Source: Streptococcus downei MFe28 (GTDB lineage: Bacteria > Bacillota > Bacilli > Lactobacillales > Streptococcaceae). From it: a DNA stretch of 64,000 bases. A model generated the notes under the pieces. It saw nothing but the letters and a program-made list of their open reading frames with translations. It did not search any database and was not told the DNA's origin. Both the position numbers and the translations under genes were made by a program. Every line of letters starts with the position of its first letter. Within the stretch, counting starts at the first letter, position 1. The stretch lies in the NCBI RefSeq assembly GCF_900459175.1, contig NZ_UHFA01000002.1, positions 1,674,001 through 1,738,000 of the forward strand, given 5' to 3'. Shown here piece after piece: positions 1 through 10,033 of the stretch.

Positions 1-441
1 TTGCGCTTCTGCAGCTGCCTTATCCGCTACTGCCTTGTCGTAGGCTGCCTTGTCTTGCTCATACTGAGCTTGCGCAGTTTGGTACGCCGCTTGGGCCTGC
101 TCATAGGCGGCCTGTGCTGCAGCATTATCCGCTTGGATTTGCGTGTTTTGTGATTCTGCAGCTGCCTTATCCGCTACTGCCTTATCGTAGGCTGCCTTGT
201 CTTGCTCATACTGAGCTTGCGCAGTTTGGTACGCGGCTTGCGCTTGTTCATAAGCCGCTTGCGCTGCAGCGTTGTCGGCTTGGATTTGTGTGTTTTGCGC
301 TTCCGCAGCTGCCTTATCCGCTACTGCCTTATCGTAGGCTGCCTTATCTTGCTCATACTGAGCTTGCGCAGTTTGGTACGCCGCTTGGGCTTGTTCATAA
401 GCCGCTTGCGCTGCAGCGTTGTCGGCTTGGATTTGTGTGTT
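1..441 (-). repeat. three tandem 147-bp (49-aa) coding repeats
   Basis: Units at about 1-147, 148-294 and 295-441 share the same sequence with few substitutions, and the array continues past the window edge. Each encodes 49 residues, which is exactly seven heptads, so copy-number change keeps both frame and coiled-coil register. Confidence 0.9.
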
Positions 442-1233
442 TGTTGCTATAGCATTTTCATGTGCTACTTTGACAGACTCATAAAATGACTTTGCAACTT
501 CATATTTAGTTTGCTCATCCTTATAAACTTGAAGAGCGGATTCATAAGCAGCCTTTGCTTCAGCGTTGCGAGCATCAGCTTGGGCTTTTTCAGCTACTGC
601 TGCCTCGTAAGCTGCTTTAGCAGTATCATATTGAGCTTTAGTCTTCTCATATTGAGCAAGATCAGCTTCATACGCTGCTTGCGCTTGTTCATAAGCCGCT
701 TGCGCTACAGCGTTCTCTGCTTGGATTTGAGTGTTTGTTGCTATTGCGGCTTCAGTTGCTTTTACAGCTGCTTCATATTCAGCTTGTTTTTGAGCATAGT
801 CAGCATCTGCGGCTTTTTGAGCCTCCGTTGCTGCTTTCACTTCTTGGACCTGAGCTTGATTGTCAGCTGCAGCTGCTTCTGTCGATGGTTGAAACTGAGG
901 TTCAGTCTCTTCCACCTGAACACCCGCTTGTTCAGCATTAGCCTTGGCATCTTCTAAAGCAGATGAAGTAACTTGACTAGTCACAGTTGTCGTATCATCT
1001 TCCCTTTCTACAGAGACTACGCTAGCTGTTTCCTGATCAGCAGTTGCCGAGCTCTCTCCTATGTTGTCTGTCGTACTGCTAGTTGGCTGGCTTGTACCAG
1101 ACGCGGAATTACCTGCTGTTTCATCAGCCAATACAGTAGGGCCATTAAGAGCAACAACAGCTGTCCCAAGTAAGACAGAAGCCGCACCCAAACTATACTT
1201 TCTAATAGAGAAGCGTTGTGAACGTTTTTCCAT
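1..1233 (-). CDS. YSIRK-signal, alanine-rich repeat surface protein, antigen I/II-GbpC type (partial; C-terminus beyond window)
   Basis: Open in one frame from the start at 1233 to the window edge (411 codons seen). The N-terminus carries a YSIRK/G-S signal (RFSIRKYSLGAASVLLG, about residues 7-23) followed by an alanine-rich stretch and a Val-Leu-Ala-Asp type cleavage zone. A threonine/serine-rich leader then passes into long alanine-rich heptad segments. The last part holds three near-identical 49-residue units (147 bp each, positions 1-441) with the core AAYEQAQAAYQTAQAQYEQD. This is the coiled A-region architecture of antigen I/II and Dbl/GbpC wall proteins. Start chosen at 1233 because GGGGGA lies 7 nt upstream; an in-frame ATG at 1248 lies within that signal. 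Binding domain and LPXTG motif, if present, are outside the window, so the ligand is unknown. It is a paralogue of the next gene upstream on this strand. Confidence 0.85.
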   Translation of the reverse strand, partial: MEKRSQRFSIRKYSLGAASVLLGTAVVALNGPTVLADETAGNSASGTSQPTSSTTDNIGESSATADQETASVVSVEREDDTTTVTSQVTSSALEDAKANAEQAGVQVEETEPQFQPSTEAAAADNQAQVQEVKAATEAQKAADADYAQKQAEYEAAVKATEAAIATNTQIQAENAVAQAAYEQAQAAYEADLAQYEKTKAQYDTAKAAYEAAVAEKAQADARNAEAKAAYESALQVYKDEQTKYEVAKSFYESVKVAHENAIATNTQIQADNAAAQAAYEQAQAAYQTAQAQYEQDKAAYDKAVADKAAAEAQNTQIQADNAAAQAAYEQAQAAYQTAQAQYEQDKAAYDKAVADKAAAESQNTQIQADNAAAQAAYEQAQAAYQTAQAQYEQDKAAYDKAVADKAAAEAQ

Positions 1234-1303
1234 AATATATTCCCCCATATACTAGAAATGTTTTCTTCGTTTAAAGTTTTAGAAAATTAAACTTGCCTTA
1301 TCA

Positions 1304-1332
1304 ATTATAGCAGAAACTTTACCGAATACAAG
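1304..1332 (-). promoter_or_regulatory. extended -10 promoter of the partial surface protein gene
   Basis: Reading the minus strand, TGCTATAAT gives a perfect -10 (1304-1309) with the TG extension. The -35 at 1327-1332 is CTTGTA with a 17-nt spacer. The leader to the start at 1233 is about 65 nt. Confidence 0.6.
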
Positions 1333-1333
1333 C

Positions 1334-1700
1334 AATTTTGTCCGCAAAAAACGGGCTGGAAAAGAAAGCGGTTTCTTAACAGATTATTAAAAACTATGAA
1401 CCAGTCCAAACCCTAATATTATCAGGCTTTCAAAGACCCTAAAAACCAAGTTAGCCTTAAACTGACTTAGGAAAATCTAATTTTTAAAAGTTTTTATCGA
1501 AATCTTTACAGTTATGTTAACGGCGATTCTGGCTAGATTTATAAGACAGATTCTGAAATCTGTCCACTTGGATAGTCTAAATAAAATTTCTTGACCTCCC
1601 GCAATAGGCTCCCTGAGAATTTTTCTAGAAGTTAGTTGTCTCCCTAATTGCTGTACACCATTTCTAGAAATTGGTTGTCTCCCTAATTCCTGAACGCCAA
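1334..1700. other. intergenic stretch with hairpin and two direct repeats
   Basis: No gene seen. It contains a hairpin of GACAGATT and AATCTGTC (1545-1564). It also contains two near-identical copies, 39 bp apart, of a motif starting TTCTAGAA and continuing into GTTGTCTCCCTAATT (1623-1653 and 1662-1692). They lie just beyond the terminator of the upstream surface gene. Function unknown. Confidence 0.5.
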
Positions 1701-1726
1701 AAGAGGACCAGTCGACTGGTCCTCTT
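1697..1726 (-). terminator. rho-independent terminator of the LPXTG gene
   Basis: A perfect 26-bp palindrome at 1701-1726 (half AAGAGGACCAGTC) is followed on the minus strand by TTTT. It lies about 50 nt after the stop of the upstream surface protein gene. Confidence 0.8.
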
Positions 1727-1776
1727 GGGTCTATCTCAAAATATGGGGAAAGAAGAGATATCTAGGTTAGACTATC

Positions 1777-4700
1777 TTAGTCTTCTTGGCGTTTTTTCGC
1801 AGCCAACATTGTTGAAACAGCGAAGGCAACCATGCCTAGTCCGAAGACTGCCAAGCCATAGCCTTCTGCATCACCAGTTTGTGGCAAGCTTTCTTGCGCA
1901 ACTGGTGTTGCCTTGACTGGTTTTGGACTTTCATTCTTAACTGGTTTACTTGGTTCAACCGGTTTAGAAGGTTTATTTGGAACATTAGGAGTTGTTGGTG
2001 TTTCAGGTTTTGGTTCCTTGACACTTTCAACGACAATGTTCTTGTGCCATTTAACGTTTGGTTTGGTAGGTTCGTTTGGTTTGGTTGGTACCTTAGGCAC
2101 TTCTACTGTAATTGTCTTAGGTGGCACTGGAGCTGTTGGTGGCGTTGGTGCCTTAGGCTCAGTTGGTTTCTTAGGTACAACAATATTAATGGTTTTAGGT
2201 GGTGTTGGCGCTACCGGTGGCGTTGGTTGTTTGGGCTCAGTGGGTTTATCTGGGATTTCAACCGTTGTCATCTTAGGCGGCTCTGGCGCTACCGGTGGCG
2301 TTGGTTGTTTGGGCTCAGTGGGTTTATCTGGGATTTCAACCGTTGTCATCTTAGGCGGCTCTGGCGCTACCGGTGGCGTTGGTTGTTTGGGCTCAGTGGG
2401 TTTATCTGGGATTTCAACCGTTGTCATCTTAGGCGGCTCTGGCGCTACCGGTGGCGTTGGTTGTTTGGGCTCAGTGGGTTTATCTGGGATTTCAACCGTT
2501 GTCATCTTAGGCGGCTCTGGCGCTACCGGAGGTGTTGGTTGTTTGGGCTCAGTGGGTTTATCTGGAACTTCAACAACAATTTTAGTTGGCGGCGTTGGTG
2601 GTGTTGGAGCTGTCGGTTGTTTGGGCTCTTCTCCCGGTTTCTTAGGATAGCCAACAGTGGAGTTGATCGCAAACCAGTAGATAGTTGGAGCTCCAACGGC
2701 ATTAGCACCCTTAGCGGTGAAGACCAAATGACCATTAGTCATCTGCATACCGGCACCACCGTAATAGAGGTAAGGTGATTCTTCATCATCCCAACCACGT
2801 AGGTTAGGAGTTGACTCACCGTTGAAGACAGCACCGTGTTCAATGTATTGGTTGTCAGCGTTTGAAGTTGCTTCATGCGTATTGGCATCGTAGCTAACGC
2901 TGGAGTTTGGAATAGCAATGTAGCGGTTGTCGCCGATATTAACAAACTCTTGGTGTTCCACATTTTGGAATTTCTTCTTCGGTGTGAAGGTAATCATGCC
3001 TGTTTCAGCATCAACGGTGTAGCTACCGATAACATCATCCTTTTGAACACCATTATCATCGTAACCATAGTCTTGGTTACCGATTGAGTGAGCATTGGCA
3101 CTACCAGAAGCATTAACGGTTTTATCGTCAGTTGTTGCTTCCCCAGTAAGGTTTTCAACTTGACTGCCGTCAACAGCATAGCTTTGAGTAACAATCTTGA
3201 GAGGGTTGTCAGCTGAAATATTAACCGTCTTACCACCGAAGTCAGCATAACCAGACTTGGTTTGTACTTCACCGTTTTGGATGTCTGGGTGACTGCCATC
3301 AGCATAAGGATTCCAGGTACCACGAACGACATTACCCTCAGTATCGCGGGCTTCAACTGTCAAGGCACGTGGGGTATCTTCACTTGATACGTAAGCCGCA
3401 CCAGTCCAGTGGTTAAGGGAGTTGAGGGCCACAATAGCCTTACGTTGGGTCAGGTCATATTTTTGGCCATTCTTATCGTAGAATTCAACATCAACGGAAA
3501 CCTTAACGGTCTTGTTTTCGTCGTCAGTCGACGCACCAACTGTCAAAGTAACAGTTGGGTCATTGCTAACCTTAGCAATACCCTTTTGGTTGTAAGATGG
3601 CAATTCATCAATGGTATAACGGTAGATAACACGAGTGATATCTTGTGGAACACCTTCGACAATCATCTTAGATTCGGTCAAACCATCATAGGTAACGGTA
3701 AACTTATCACCTTGTTTAACTTCCAACCATTCGTTATCCTTGTTGCCATAAGGGCTTTCAGAAACGACATCGCCTTCTTTAATTTCATTAGAGCGATATT
3801 GGTTAACGGCACTGGTCCCGATACGCTGTTGCGCTTCAGGAGTCAGATAAGAATTGATGCCTTCGATGGTGTGAGTCGCATTTTTTTCACGTTCAAAGAC
3901 CAACTCCTGAGTTGCCTGAGCTTCTGTAAGATTGTGGTCAGCCAGAAATTTGTCGTAAGCATCCTTAGCGTTTTGCCATTGTTCGTGCTTAGTGTTGTAC
4001 TCAGCCAATTTGCGTTCATATTCTGCACGCGCTTGGTTGTAAGCTTCTTTTTCTTGGTTGTACTTAGCTTCATTTTCAGCATTGGTTTTATCCGCTGCCT
4101 CTTTTTCAGCCTGTTTGTTATCATGCTCAGTCTTAGCCTTTTCATAGGCAGCCTTGTCAACTTCGTACTTAGCCAAGTCTTTGTCGTATTGAGCCTTGGC
4201 AGCATCGTAAGCGGCCTTTTCTTGGTTGTACTTGGCTTGAGCTTCCTTGTTGGCCTTGTCAGCGGCTGCTTTTTCAGCTAGCTTGCTGTCATAGTTAGAC
4301 TTGTCAGCTTCGTATTTGGCTTTTTCTTCCTTGTACTTAGCCAAGTCTTGGTCATATTTTGCCTTAGCGGCATCATAAGCGGCCTTTTCTTGGTCGTACT
4401 TGGCTTGCGCTTCTTGGTTAGCCTTTTCAGCAGCTGCTTTTTCTTCTAACTTCTTGTCGTAGTTAGACTTGTCAGCTTCATATTTGGCCTTGTCTTCATT
4501 GTACTTAGCCAAGTCTTGGTCGTATTGCGCCTTAGCGGCATCATAAGCAGCCTTTTCTTGGTTGTACTTGTCTTGAGCTTCCTTATTGGCCCTGTCCGCT
4601 GCCTCTTTTTCAGCTTTCTTACTGTCGTAAGTTGCTTTTTCAGCATCATACTTAGCCTTATCTGCCTTGTATTGTTCCAAAGCCTTGTCGTAGTCAGCCT

Positions 4701-5589
4701 TAGCCTTGTTGTAGTCAGCCATTTGTGCTTGGTACTGAGCTTTAGCTTCAGCATTTTGCTTATCGGCTGCTGCTTTTTCAGCTACTTTACTGTCGTAGTT
4801 AGCCTTATCAGCATCGTATTTTTTCTTATCTTCATTGTATTGAGCAAGGGCAGCATCATAGTCTGCTTTGGCAGCATTGTAGGTTGCCATTTCTTGTTTA
4901 TACTTGAGTTTAGCAGCGGCATTCGCCTTGTCTGCTGCCTCTTTCTCAGCCAGGCTAGTTTCGTACTGAACCTTTTGTTGGTCGTAAGTTGCTTTAGCAA
5001 CATTGTACTTAGCCAATGCCTGATCGTATTCAGCCTTGTCTTGGTTGTACTGAATCATAGCCGCATCGTAGGCCCCCTTAGCTGCCGCATTTTGCTTATC
5101 AGCTTCAGCCTTGTCTGCTACAGCCTTATCATAGGCAGCCTTGTCTTGATTGTACTGGGCTTGAGCCTTTTCATAATCAGATTGTTGCGCCTTGTAGTTA
5201 TCAACGGTCTTGTTGATTTCTTGGGCTTGGGCCTTGTTGTCTTCATCAGCTGCTTGGACAGAAGGCTGGGTCTTAGTTTCATCTGCTGATGATTCAAGTC
5301 CAGCTTGATTTGCATTAGCCTTTGCTGTTTCTAATTCAGGTGAGGTTACTTCTTTAGTTGTTGTAGTGGTATCACCCTCAGTCTTTTGGTCAATCACCTT
5401 GGTTTGTGGACCATTTTGACTGGCTGCTACTTCACTGGCAGCATTGCCAGAATCAGCAGCTGATTGGTTGGTTTGTTCGTCAGCAAGAACTGTAGACGAT
5501 GACAAAGCAAAGGCTGCAGTTCCCAGCAAAACGGATGCCGCTCCATAGCTGTATTTGCGGATGGAGAAGCGCTGAGATCTTTTTTCCAT
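1777..5589 (-). CDS. LPXTG wall-anchored GbpC/antigen I/II-family surface protein (glucan-binding-like)
   Basis: 1270 aa from ATG 5589 (GGGAGG 10 nt upstream). Order of parts: YSIRK signal (residues about 7-22); alanine/lysine-rich coiled A-region (about 135-545) of 56-residue units, eight heptads each; a globular GbpC/Spa-type lectin-fold region (about 550-980), recognised by YYGGAGMQM and a following YWFAINS segment; proline-rich repeats (about 985-1190) of 26 residues; and LPQTG near 1235 with a hydrophobic stretch and KKRQED tail for sortase. Family members bind glucan/dextran or salivary agglutinin on the cell surface. At 1270 aa it is shorter than classic antigen I/II proteins, and the P-repeats run straight into the anchor without the C-terminal adhesin domains, so a GbpC/Dbl-type role fits better. 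Substrate is inferred, not shown. Confidence 0.85.
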   Translation of the reverse strand: MEKRSQRFSIRKYSYGAASVLLGTAAFALSSSTVLADEQTNQSAADSGNAASEVAASQNGPQTKVIDQKTEGDTTTTTKEVTSPELETAKANANQAGLESSADETKTQPSVQAADEDNKAQAQEINKTVDNYKAQQSDYEKAQAQYNQDKAAYDKAVADKAEADKQNAAAKGAYDAAMIQYNQDKAEYDQALAKYNVAKATYDQQKVQYETSLAEKEAADKANAAAKLKYKQEMATYNAAKADYDAALAQYNEDKKKYDADKANYDSKVAEKAAADKQNAEAKAQYQAQMADYNKAKADYDKALEQYKADKAKYDAEKATYDSKKAEKEAADRANKEAQDKYNQEKAAYDAAKAQYDQDLAKYNEDKAKYEADKSNYDKKLEEKAAAEKANQEAQAKYDQEKAAYDAAKAKYDQDLAKYKEEKAKYEADKSNYDSKLAEKAAADKANKEAQAKYNQEKAAYDAAKAQYDKDLAKYEVDKAAYEKAKTEHDNKQAEKEAADKTNAENEAKYNQEKEAYNQARAEYERKLAEYNTKHEQWQNAKDAYDKFLADHNLTEAQATQELVFEREKNATHTIEGINSYLTPEAQQRIGTSAVNQYRSNEIKEGDVVSESPYGNKDNEWLEVKQGDKFTVTYDGLTESKMIVEGVPQDITRVIYRYTIDELPSYNQKGIAKVSNDPTVTLTVGASTDDENKTVKVSVDVEFYDKNGQKYDLTQRKAIVALNSLNHWTGAAYVSSEDTPRALTVEARDTEGNVVRGTWNPYADGSHPDIQNGEVQTKSGYADFGGKTVNISADNPLKIVTQSYAVDGSQVENLTGEATTDDKTVNASGSANAHSIGNQDYGYDDNGVQKDDVIGSYTVDAETGMITFTPKKKFQNVEHQEFVNIGDNRYIAIPNSSVSYDANTHEATSNADNQYIEHGAVFNGESTPNLRGWDDEESPYLYYGGAGMQMTNGHLVFTAKGANAVGAPTIYWFAINSTVGYPKKPGEEPKQPTAPTPPTPPTKIVVEVPDKPTEPKQPTPPVAPEPPKMTTVEIPDKPTEPKQPTPPVAPEPPKMTTVEIPDKPTEPKQPTPPVAPEPPKMTTVEIPDKPTEPKQPTPPVAPEPPKMTTVEIPDKPTEPKQPTPPVAPTPPKTINIVVPKKPTEPKAPTPPTAPVPPKTITVEVPKVPTKPNEPTKPNVKWHKNIVVESVKEPKPETPTTPNVPNKPSKPVEPSKPVKNESPKPVKATPVAQESLPQTGDAEGYGLAVFGLGMVAFAVSTMLAAKKRQED
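2211..2539 (-). repeat. four identical 78-bp proline-repeat units
   Basis: Four units spaced exactly 78 bp (anchor sequence at 2228, 2306, 2384, 2462) encode a 26-residue unit beginning PDKPTEPKQPTPPVAPEPPK. Degenerate units flank them on both sides. Near-perfect DNA identity points to recent amplification or gene conversion. Confidence 0.9.
3960..5190 (-). repeat. alanine-rich A-region, 168-bp (56-aa) coding repeats
   Basis: About seven diverged units of 56 residues (8 heptads). Each contains an ADK-AN-EAQ-KY segment followed by EKAAYDAAKAQYDQDLAKY. They are less uniform than the 147-bp units of the neighbouring gene. Confidence 0.75.
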
Positions 5590-5660
5590 GTTAATCATTC
5601 CTCCCAAAGAATTTGTATCTCAAGTATTTAATTTATTGAAACCATTAAATACTAATTAGT

Positions 5661-5689
5661 ATTATAACAAAAAAATTACAAATAGCCAA
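5661..5689 (-). promoter_or_regulatory. promoter of the LPXTG gene
   Basis: Minus strand: -35 TTGGCT (5684-5689), 17-nt spacer, -10 TATAAT (5661-5666). A near-palindromic ACTAATTAGT lies immediately downstream (5651-5660) and could be an operator; that is only inference. Confidence 0.7.
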
Positions 5690-5897
5690 ATTATTTTGTT
5701 CTCCAAATTATTTTTTTGAAAACTTTATGTTAGCAAAAGACCTGATATAAAGGGATTCCTGAGAATTTTTTAACTTAAAAATTTCTTTTTTAAAATCAGC
5801 AAATCCCCACTTTTTTGTCTGTTTTCTGAATACTTTCATCTAATTTTCAACTTCATTAAGCCTGTTTTGTGTCAAAGCGGAGAATGAAGGAAAAAAG

Positions 5898-5954
5898 AAA
5901 AAGCCCTGGGGCTAAATTCTAGACTTCTCGAGAACTAGATCCTGAGACTTTTTC
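5898..5954 (-). terminator. terminator after pheT
   Basis: Minus strand: AAAAAGTC about 12 nt after the pheT stop can pair with GGGCTTTTT further on, with imperfect inner pairing, followed by TTTTTCTTTTTT. Imperfect but well placed to end the phe operon. Confidence 0.55.
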
Positions 5955-5966
5955 GTTAAGTTGTGC

Positions 5967-8372
5967 TTACCGCACTTCTGCTGCGACTTTTTCGGTCAGA
6001 GACTTGGTAATCTTTTCCATATACTTGGCGACTTCTTCATCGGTTAGATTGTCATTTGAATTTTGGAAGGTCAGGCTGTAGGCCATGGACTTCTTACCAT
6101 GCTCAATATTGTGCCCAGCGTAAACGTCAAAGAGTTTAGTGTCCGTCAAGCGCTTAACACCGGCAGCTTGGATGGCATCAAGAATGGCCTGGTGGCTAAC
6201 AGTTTGGCCAACCAGGAGGGCGATGTCACGAGAAACACTTGGGAACTTGGTAATTTCTACAAAGGCTGAGACTGGTTGCAACTTAGCCTGAAGGGCCGTC
6301 AAATTAATTTGGGCTACATAGGTTTCTGGAATACCATAGTCCTTGGCTACCTCAGGGTGAACTTGGCCCAAGAAGCCGATGGTTTGACCATCTAAGACCA
6401 GACTAGCTGTCCTACCAGGGTGCATGGCTGCCATGGATTTATCAGGAACAAAATCAGGCCTTACATCCAACTTATCAAAGAGAGCTTCCAGGATTCCCTT
6501 AAGATGGAAGAAATCAACGGCTACTGCTTTGGTTTGGAAATCCTTATCGCTGACAAGACCTGTCATAGCTAGGGCCAGGGTGTCAAGTTCAGTTGGCAGG
6601 TCTTCTTTAGGGTTACCCTTTTGTTCAAAGACCTTACCGATTTCGTAGATGGCCACATCCTTGTTCTTACGGGCCACATTGTAGGCAATGGTATCCAGCA
6701 TTCCAGCCACGACGTTTTGCCTTAGGGCAGAGCGTTCAATGGACATAGGCCACATGAGTTCGGTCACATTGGTCGGATTTTGGGTGAATTGAACAGCTTT
6801 TTCTGGTGTGGTCAAGGCGTAGGAAATAATTTCAGACAGTCCTGCTCCTTCGGCTAGGGTCCGTACTTTACGGCGCAGTTTTTGGCTGGCAGTCAATTCA
6901 CCAGCTGTCCCAGTCGCCTCAGGTAGGGTCGTTGGTAAATTATCATAACCATAAATGCGGGCAATTTCTTCCACCAAGTCAGCTTGAATACTAATATCCC
7001 AGCGACGACGAGGAACAGTAACGGTAAAATGATCAGCATCCCCAGTCAGAGAGAAATCTAGGCTAGCAAAGACATCCTGAATGTCTGCCATGGTCAGGTC
7101 GGTACCCAGACGGACATTCACATAGTCCAGACTGCTTGAAACTTGGACGGGCTCTGTTGGCAGACTACCGGCTTCTACGCGTCCGGCTAGGACTTGACCT
7201 CCGGCTAATTCTTCTAGCATAGCTGCCGCAAAGTCTAGGGCCTGACCAACTGTATCGTAGTTAACGCCCTTTTCAAAGCGAGAGGAACTTTCAGAACGCA
7301 AATTGAGGCGTGAGCTGGTCTTGCGAATGGATTGATCATCAAAGACAGCAGCCTCCAAAACAACGGTCTTGCTGTTGGCATCAATTTCTGTAGACTGACC
7401 GCCCATGACACCAGCTAGGGCTACCGCTTGGTCGGATACGCTGATTACCAAGTCATCAGTCTGAAGTTGGCGTTCCTCCCCATCTAGAGTGACCAATTTT
7501 TCATTGGCCCTCGCTTGACGGGCAAGGATGGTCTTGTCAGCAAACTTAGCATAGTCAAAGGCATGCATGGGTTGGCCGAAGTAGAGAAGGACATAATTTG
7601 TCACATCGACCACATTGTTGATAGGGCGAATGCCGGCATTCATGAGCAGGTTTTGCAACCATTGAGGACTTGGGGCAACGGTCACATTTTCGACCAGCCG
7701 AGCCTTATAGGTCAGAGCCTTATCGGATTCGATAGCGACGGCCAATTTGTCACTGGCCTGACGATCAATCTCATGGACCTGCTTTTCAGGTAGGTGAACG
7801 GTCTTGCCATAGATAGCTGCTACTTCATAGGCAACCCCTCGCATAGAGAGGGCGTCGGCCCGATTGGGGGTAATTGCTAGCTCGACAATTTCATCATCCA
7901 AATCCAAGTAGGGGAATACAGATTGACCTGGCACAGCATCCTCTGGTAGTATTTGAATACCATCTGAGAATTCCTTGGGAACAACGGATTCAGAAATCCC
8001 TAGCTCTTGCAGGGAGCAAATCATCCCTAGAGATTCCAAGCCACGGATTTTACCCTTTTTAATCTTGTAGTTATCAGCAATTCTAGCTCCTGGCAGGGCC
8101 ACCATCACCTTGATCCCTGCCTTAATATTAGGGGCTCCACAGACGATTTGTCGAGGCTCTTCATCTCCCGTGTCCACTTGACAGAGGTGGAGGTGGGTTT
8201 CAGGGACATCTTGGCAAGTCAGAACTTCCCCGACAACAATTTTTGACAGGCCTTGGGCTGGACTTTCTACCCCTTCAACTTCAATCCCTGTCGTTGACAT
8301 TTTTTCAGCCAGCTCGGCCGTGGTTACGTCCACGTCAACCAGCTCTTTTAACCATTTATATGATACAAGCAT
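5967..8372 (-). CDS. pheT: phenylalanine--tRNA ligase beta subunit
   Basis: 801 aa, normal full length for bacterial PheT. With PheS it forms the alpha2beta2 enzyme charging tRNA-Phe in the cytoplasm. Visible parts: N-terminal [14 protein letters not shown]-fold tRNA-binding domain (about 40-150), B3/B4 editing region with [12 protein letters not shown] (about 265-276), B5 region, and C-terminal anticodon-binding domain with [13 protein letters not shown]. Last gene of pheS-GNAT-pheT. The start has no clear Shine-Dalgarno but matches the conserved N-terminus. Confidence 0.97.
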   Translation of the reverse strand: MLVSYKWLKELVDVDVTTAELAEKMSTTGIEVEGVESPAQGLSKIVVGEVLTCQDVPETHLHLCQVDTGDEEPRQIVCGAPNIKAGIKVMVALPGARIADNYKIKKGKIRGLESLGMICSLQELGISESVVPKEFSDGIQILPEDAVPGQSVFPYLDLDDEIVELAITPNRADALSMRGVAYEVAAIYGKTVHLPEKQVHEIDRQASDKLAVAIESDKALTYKARLVENVTVAPSPQWLQNLLMNAGIRPINNVVDVTNYVLLYFGQPMHAFDYAKFADKTILARQARANEKLVTLDGEERQLQTDDLVISVSDQAVALAGVMGGQSTEIDANSKTVVLEAAVFDDQSIRKTSSRLNLRSESSSRFEKGVNYDTVGQALDFAAAMLEELAGGQVLAGRVEAGSLPTEPVQVSSSLDYVNVRLGTDLTMADIQDVFASLDFSLTGDADHFTVTVPRRRWDISIQADLVEEIARIYGYDNLPTTLPEATGTAGELTASQKLRRKVRTLAEGAGLSEIISYALTTPEKAVQFTQNPTNVTELMWPMSIERSALRQNVVAGMLDTIAYNVARKNKDVAIYEIGKVFEQKGNPKEDLPTELDTLALAMTGLVSDKDFQTKAVAVDFFHLKGILEALFDKLDVRPDFVPDKSMAAMHPGRTASLVLDGQTIGFLGQVHPEVAKDYGIPETYVAQINLTALQAKLQPVSAFVEITKFPSVSRDIALLVGQTVSHQAILDAIQAAGVKRLTDTKLFDVYAGHNIEHGKKSMAYSLTFQNSNDNLTDEEVAKYMEKITKSLTEKVAAEVR

Positions 8373-8442
8373 AATTTTCTAGCACTTGGAAAGCAAAACT
8401 TCTGATGCTTCCTTACTGTGCTTTCCTTCCTATCTAATTGTC

Positions 8443-8964
8443 TTATTTCAATTTCTTTTTGAGGAGCCAATCCACATCAACCTTATCCTGAGAAACCCGA
8501 AAGGCGTGTTGGCTGAATTTTTCAAAGCCATACTTAGCATAAAACTTTTGAGCCTTGAAATTCTTTTCCCAGACTCCTAGCCAGGCCCAGCTAGCACCAG
8601 ACTCGTGCGCCAGTTGCAAAGCATATTCAAAGAGGGCTCTTCCAATTCCTTGCCCTTGGAATTCCTGAAGAACGTAGAGTCTCTGGATTTCATAGGCCAA
8701 ATCCAATTCTTTTTCGATTTGGGCAGCTCCCCAATTAGTCTTGAGAAAACCAGCAGGTCTCCCATTGACCTCTGCTAATATATGCAGGGATTCGGGATTG
8801 GCCAGCTCTTGACCCAAAACCTCTAATGAATAGGTTTTGTCAAAATAGTCGGCCAGTTGCTGGGGACTATTGTCGTGGGCGAAGGTCTGCTCAAAGGTCC
8901 TAATGGCTAGATCTCGCAAGACTGGCAAATCGGCCTCTTGAATTTTTCTAAGCTTGAGCGTCAT
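8443..8964 (-). CDS. GNAT-family N-acetyltransferase
   Basis: 173 aa. Single acetyltransferase domain: MTLKLRKIQEADLPVLRDLA at the N-terminus and the acetyl-CoA loop QEFQGQGIGRALFEYAL at about residues 97-113. It sits between pheS (25-nt gap) and pheT (70-nt gap) on the same strand, so it is almost certainly cotranscribed and under the T-box. This gene position is known in streptococci. Acceptor substrate cannot be told from sequence; a link to translation is suggested only by position. Confidence 0.88.
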   Translation of the reverse strand: MTLKLRKIQEADLPVLRDLAIRTFEQTFAHDNSPQQLADYFDKTYSLEVLGQELANPESLHILAEVNGRPAGFLKTNWGAAQIEKELDLAYEIQRLYVLQEFQGQGIGRALFEYALQLAHESGASWAWLGVWEKNFKAQKFYAKYGFEKFSQHAFRVSQDKVDVDWLLKKKLK

Positions 8965-8989
8965 GATAAGCTAAGCTCCTTAGTTTCCT

Positions 8990-10033
8990 TTATTTGAATT
9001 GGGCAGAAAAGCGAACGTCCCCTTGGTAGAAGCCACGGATATCATTGATACCGTAACGTAACATGGCAATCCGCTCTTGACCGAGGCCAAAGGCAAAACC
9101 AGAGTATTTCTCAGCGTCCACACCAGACATTTCTAGAACGCTTGGGTGAACCATGCCGGCACCGAGGATTTCAATCCAGCCCGTCTTCTTACAAACGTTA
9201 CAGCCTTCACCGCCACACTTAAAACAAGAAACGTCAACTTCGACCGATGGTTCCGTAAATGGGAAGTAGGATGGCCGTAAGCGAATCTTACGGTCGGCCC
9301 CGAACATCTTCTGGCTAATCATTTGCAGGGTTCCCTTGAGGTCACCCATGGAAATATTTTCTCCGACAACCAGCCCTTCAATCTGATGGAATTGATGGGA
9401 ATGGGTGGCATCATCGGTATCGCGACGGAAGACCCGTCCTGGAGAAATCATCTTGAGAGGTCCCTTAGAAAAATCGTGTTGGTCCAAGGTTCTTGCTTGG
9501 ACGGGACTAGTGTGGGTTCTAAGTAGGATTTCATCAGTAATATAGAAGGTGTCCTGCATATCTCTAGCTGGGTGATTTTTAGGCAAATTCATCCGCTCGA
9601 AATTATAATAGTCACTTTCCACTTCATAGCCATCGACAACTTGGAAGCCCATGCCCAGGAAAATATCCTCGATTTCTTCTGAGGTTTGGCTGAGAATATG
9701 GCGGTTACCCAACTTAATTTGACGGCCTGGCAGGGTGACATCGAGACTTTCTGATTCCAGCTGTGCCTGAATCTTGGCAGCCTCAACAATCTTGGCCTGC
9801 TCTTCGAAGTCCTTGGTCAGGATATCGCGAACTTCATTGACCTGCTTACCAATCACAGGTCGCATTTCCTTGGACAGGTCCTTAAGGCCCTTGAGGAGCT
9901 CAGTCAAAGAGCCCTTCTTACCCAGGACAGCAACCCGCAAGTCCTGTAATTCCTTGCTGTGGTCACCCGTCATTTCCTTCAATTTAGCCTGAGTTGAAGC
10001 CTTCAACTCTTCTAATTGCTTCTGTAAATCCAT
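8990..10033 (-). CDS. pheS: phenylalanine--tRNA ligase alpha subunit
   Basis: 347 aa, full length. Class II synthetase catalytic subunit making Phe-AMP and charging tRNA-Phe. N-terminal coiled-coil (about 1-85) for tRNA contact; motif 2 region with [16 protein letters not shown] (about 210-225); a cysteine cluster [17 protein letters not shown]; motif 3 [18 protein letters not shown] near the C-terminus. Promoter and T-box lie unusually far upstream because a 403-bp repeat element separates them from the gene. Start ATG 10033 is preceded by a GAAAGGAAA-type binding site. Confidence 0.97.
   Translation of the reverse strand: MDLQKQLEELKASTQAKLKEMTGDHSKELQDLRVAVLGKKGSLTELLKGLKDLSKEMRPVIGKQVNEVRDILTKDFEEQAKIVEAAKIQAQLESESLDVTLPGRQIKLGNRHILSQTSEEIEDIFLGMGFQVVDGYEVESDYYNFERMNLPKNHPARDMQDTFYITDEILLRTHTSPVQARTLDQHDFSKGPLKMISPGRVFRRDTDDATHSHQFHQIEGLVVGENISMGDLKGTLQMISQKMFGADRKIRLRPSYFPFTEPSVEVDVSCFKCGGEGCNVCKKTGWIEILGAGMVHPSVLEMSGVDAEKYSGFAFGLGQERIAMLRYGINDIRGFYQGDVRFSAQFK

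Noticed and set aside
1..957. Plus-strand frames opposite the partial surface gene
   Set aside because: Shadows of the repeat-coded minus-strand gene; repeat structure alone keeps them open.
2211..2539. CRISPR-like appearance of regularly spaced 78-bp repeats
   Set aside because: Units are contiguous with no unique spacers and encode an in-frame proline repeat.
1879..5289. Long plus-strand open frames opposite the LPXTG gene (1879-2778, 1913-2650, 3409-4281, 4516-5289)
   Set aside because: They mirror the low-complexity Ala/Lys/Pro repeats on the minus strand, encode Phe/Leu/Trp-rich nonsense and lack binding sites.
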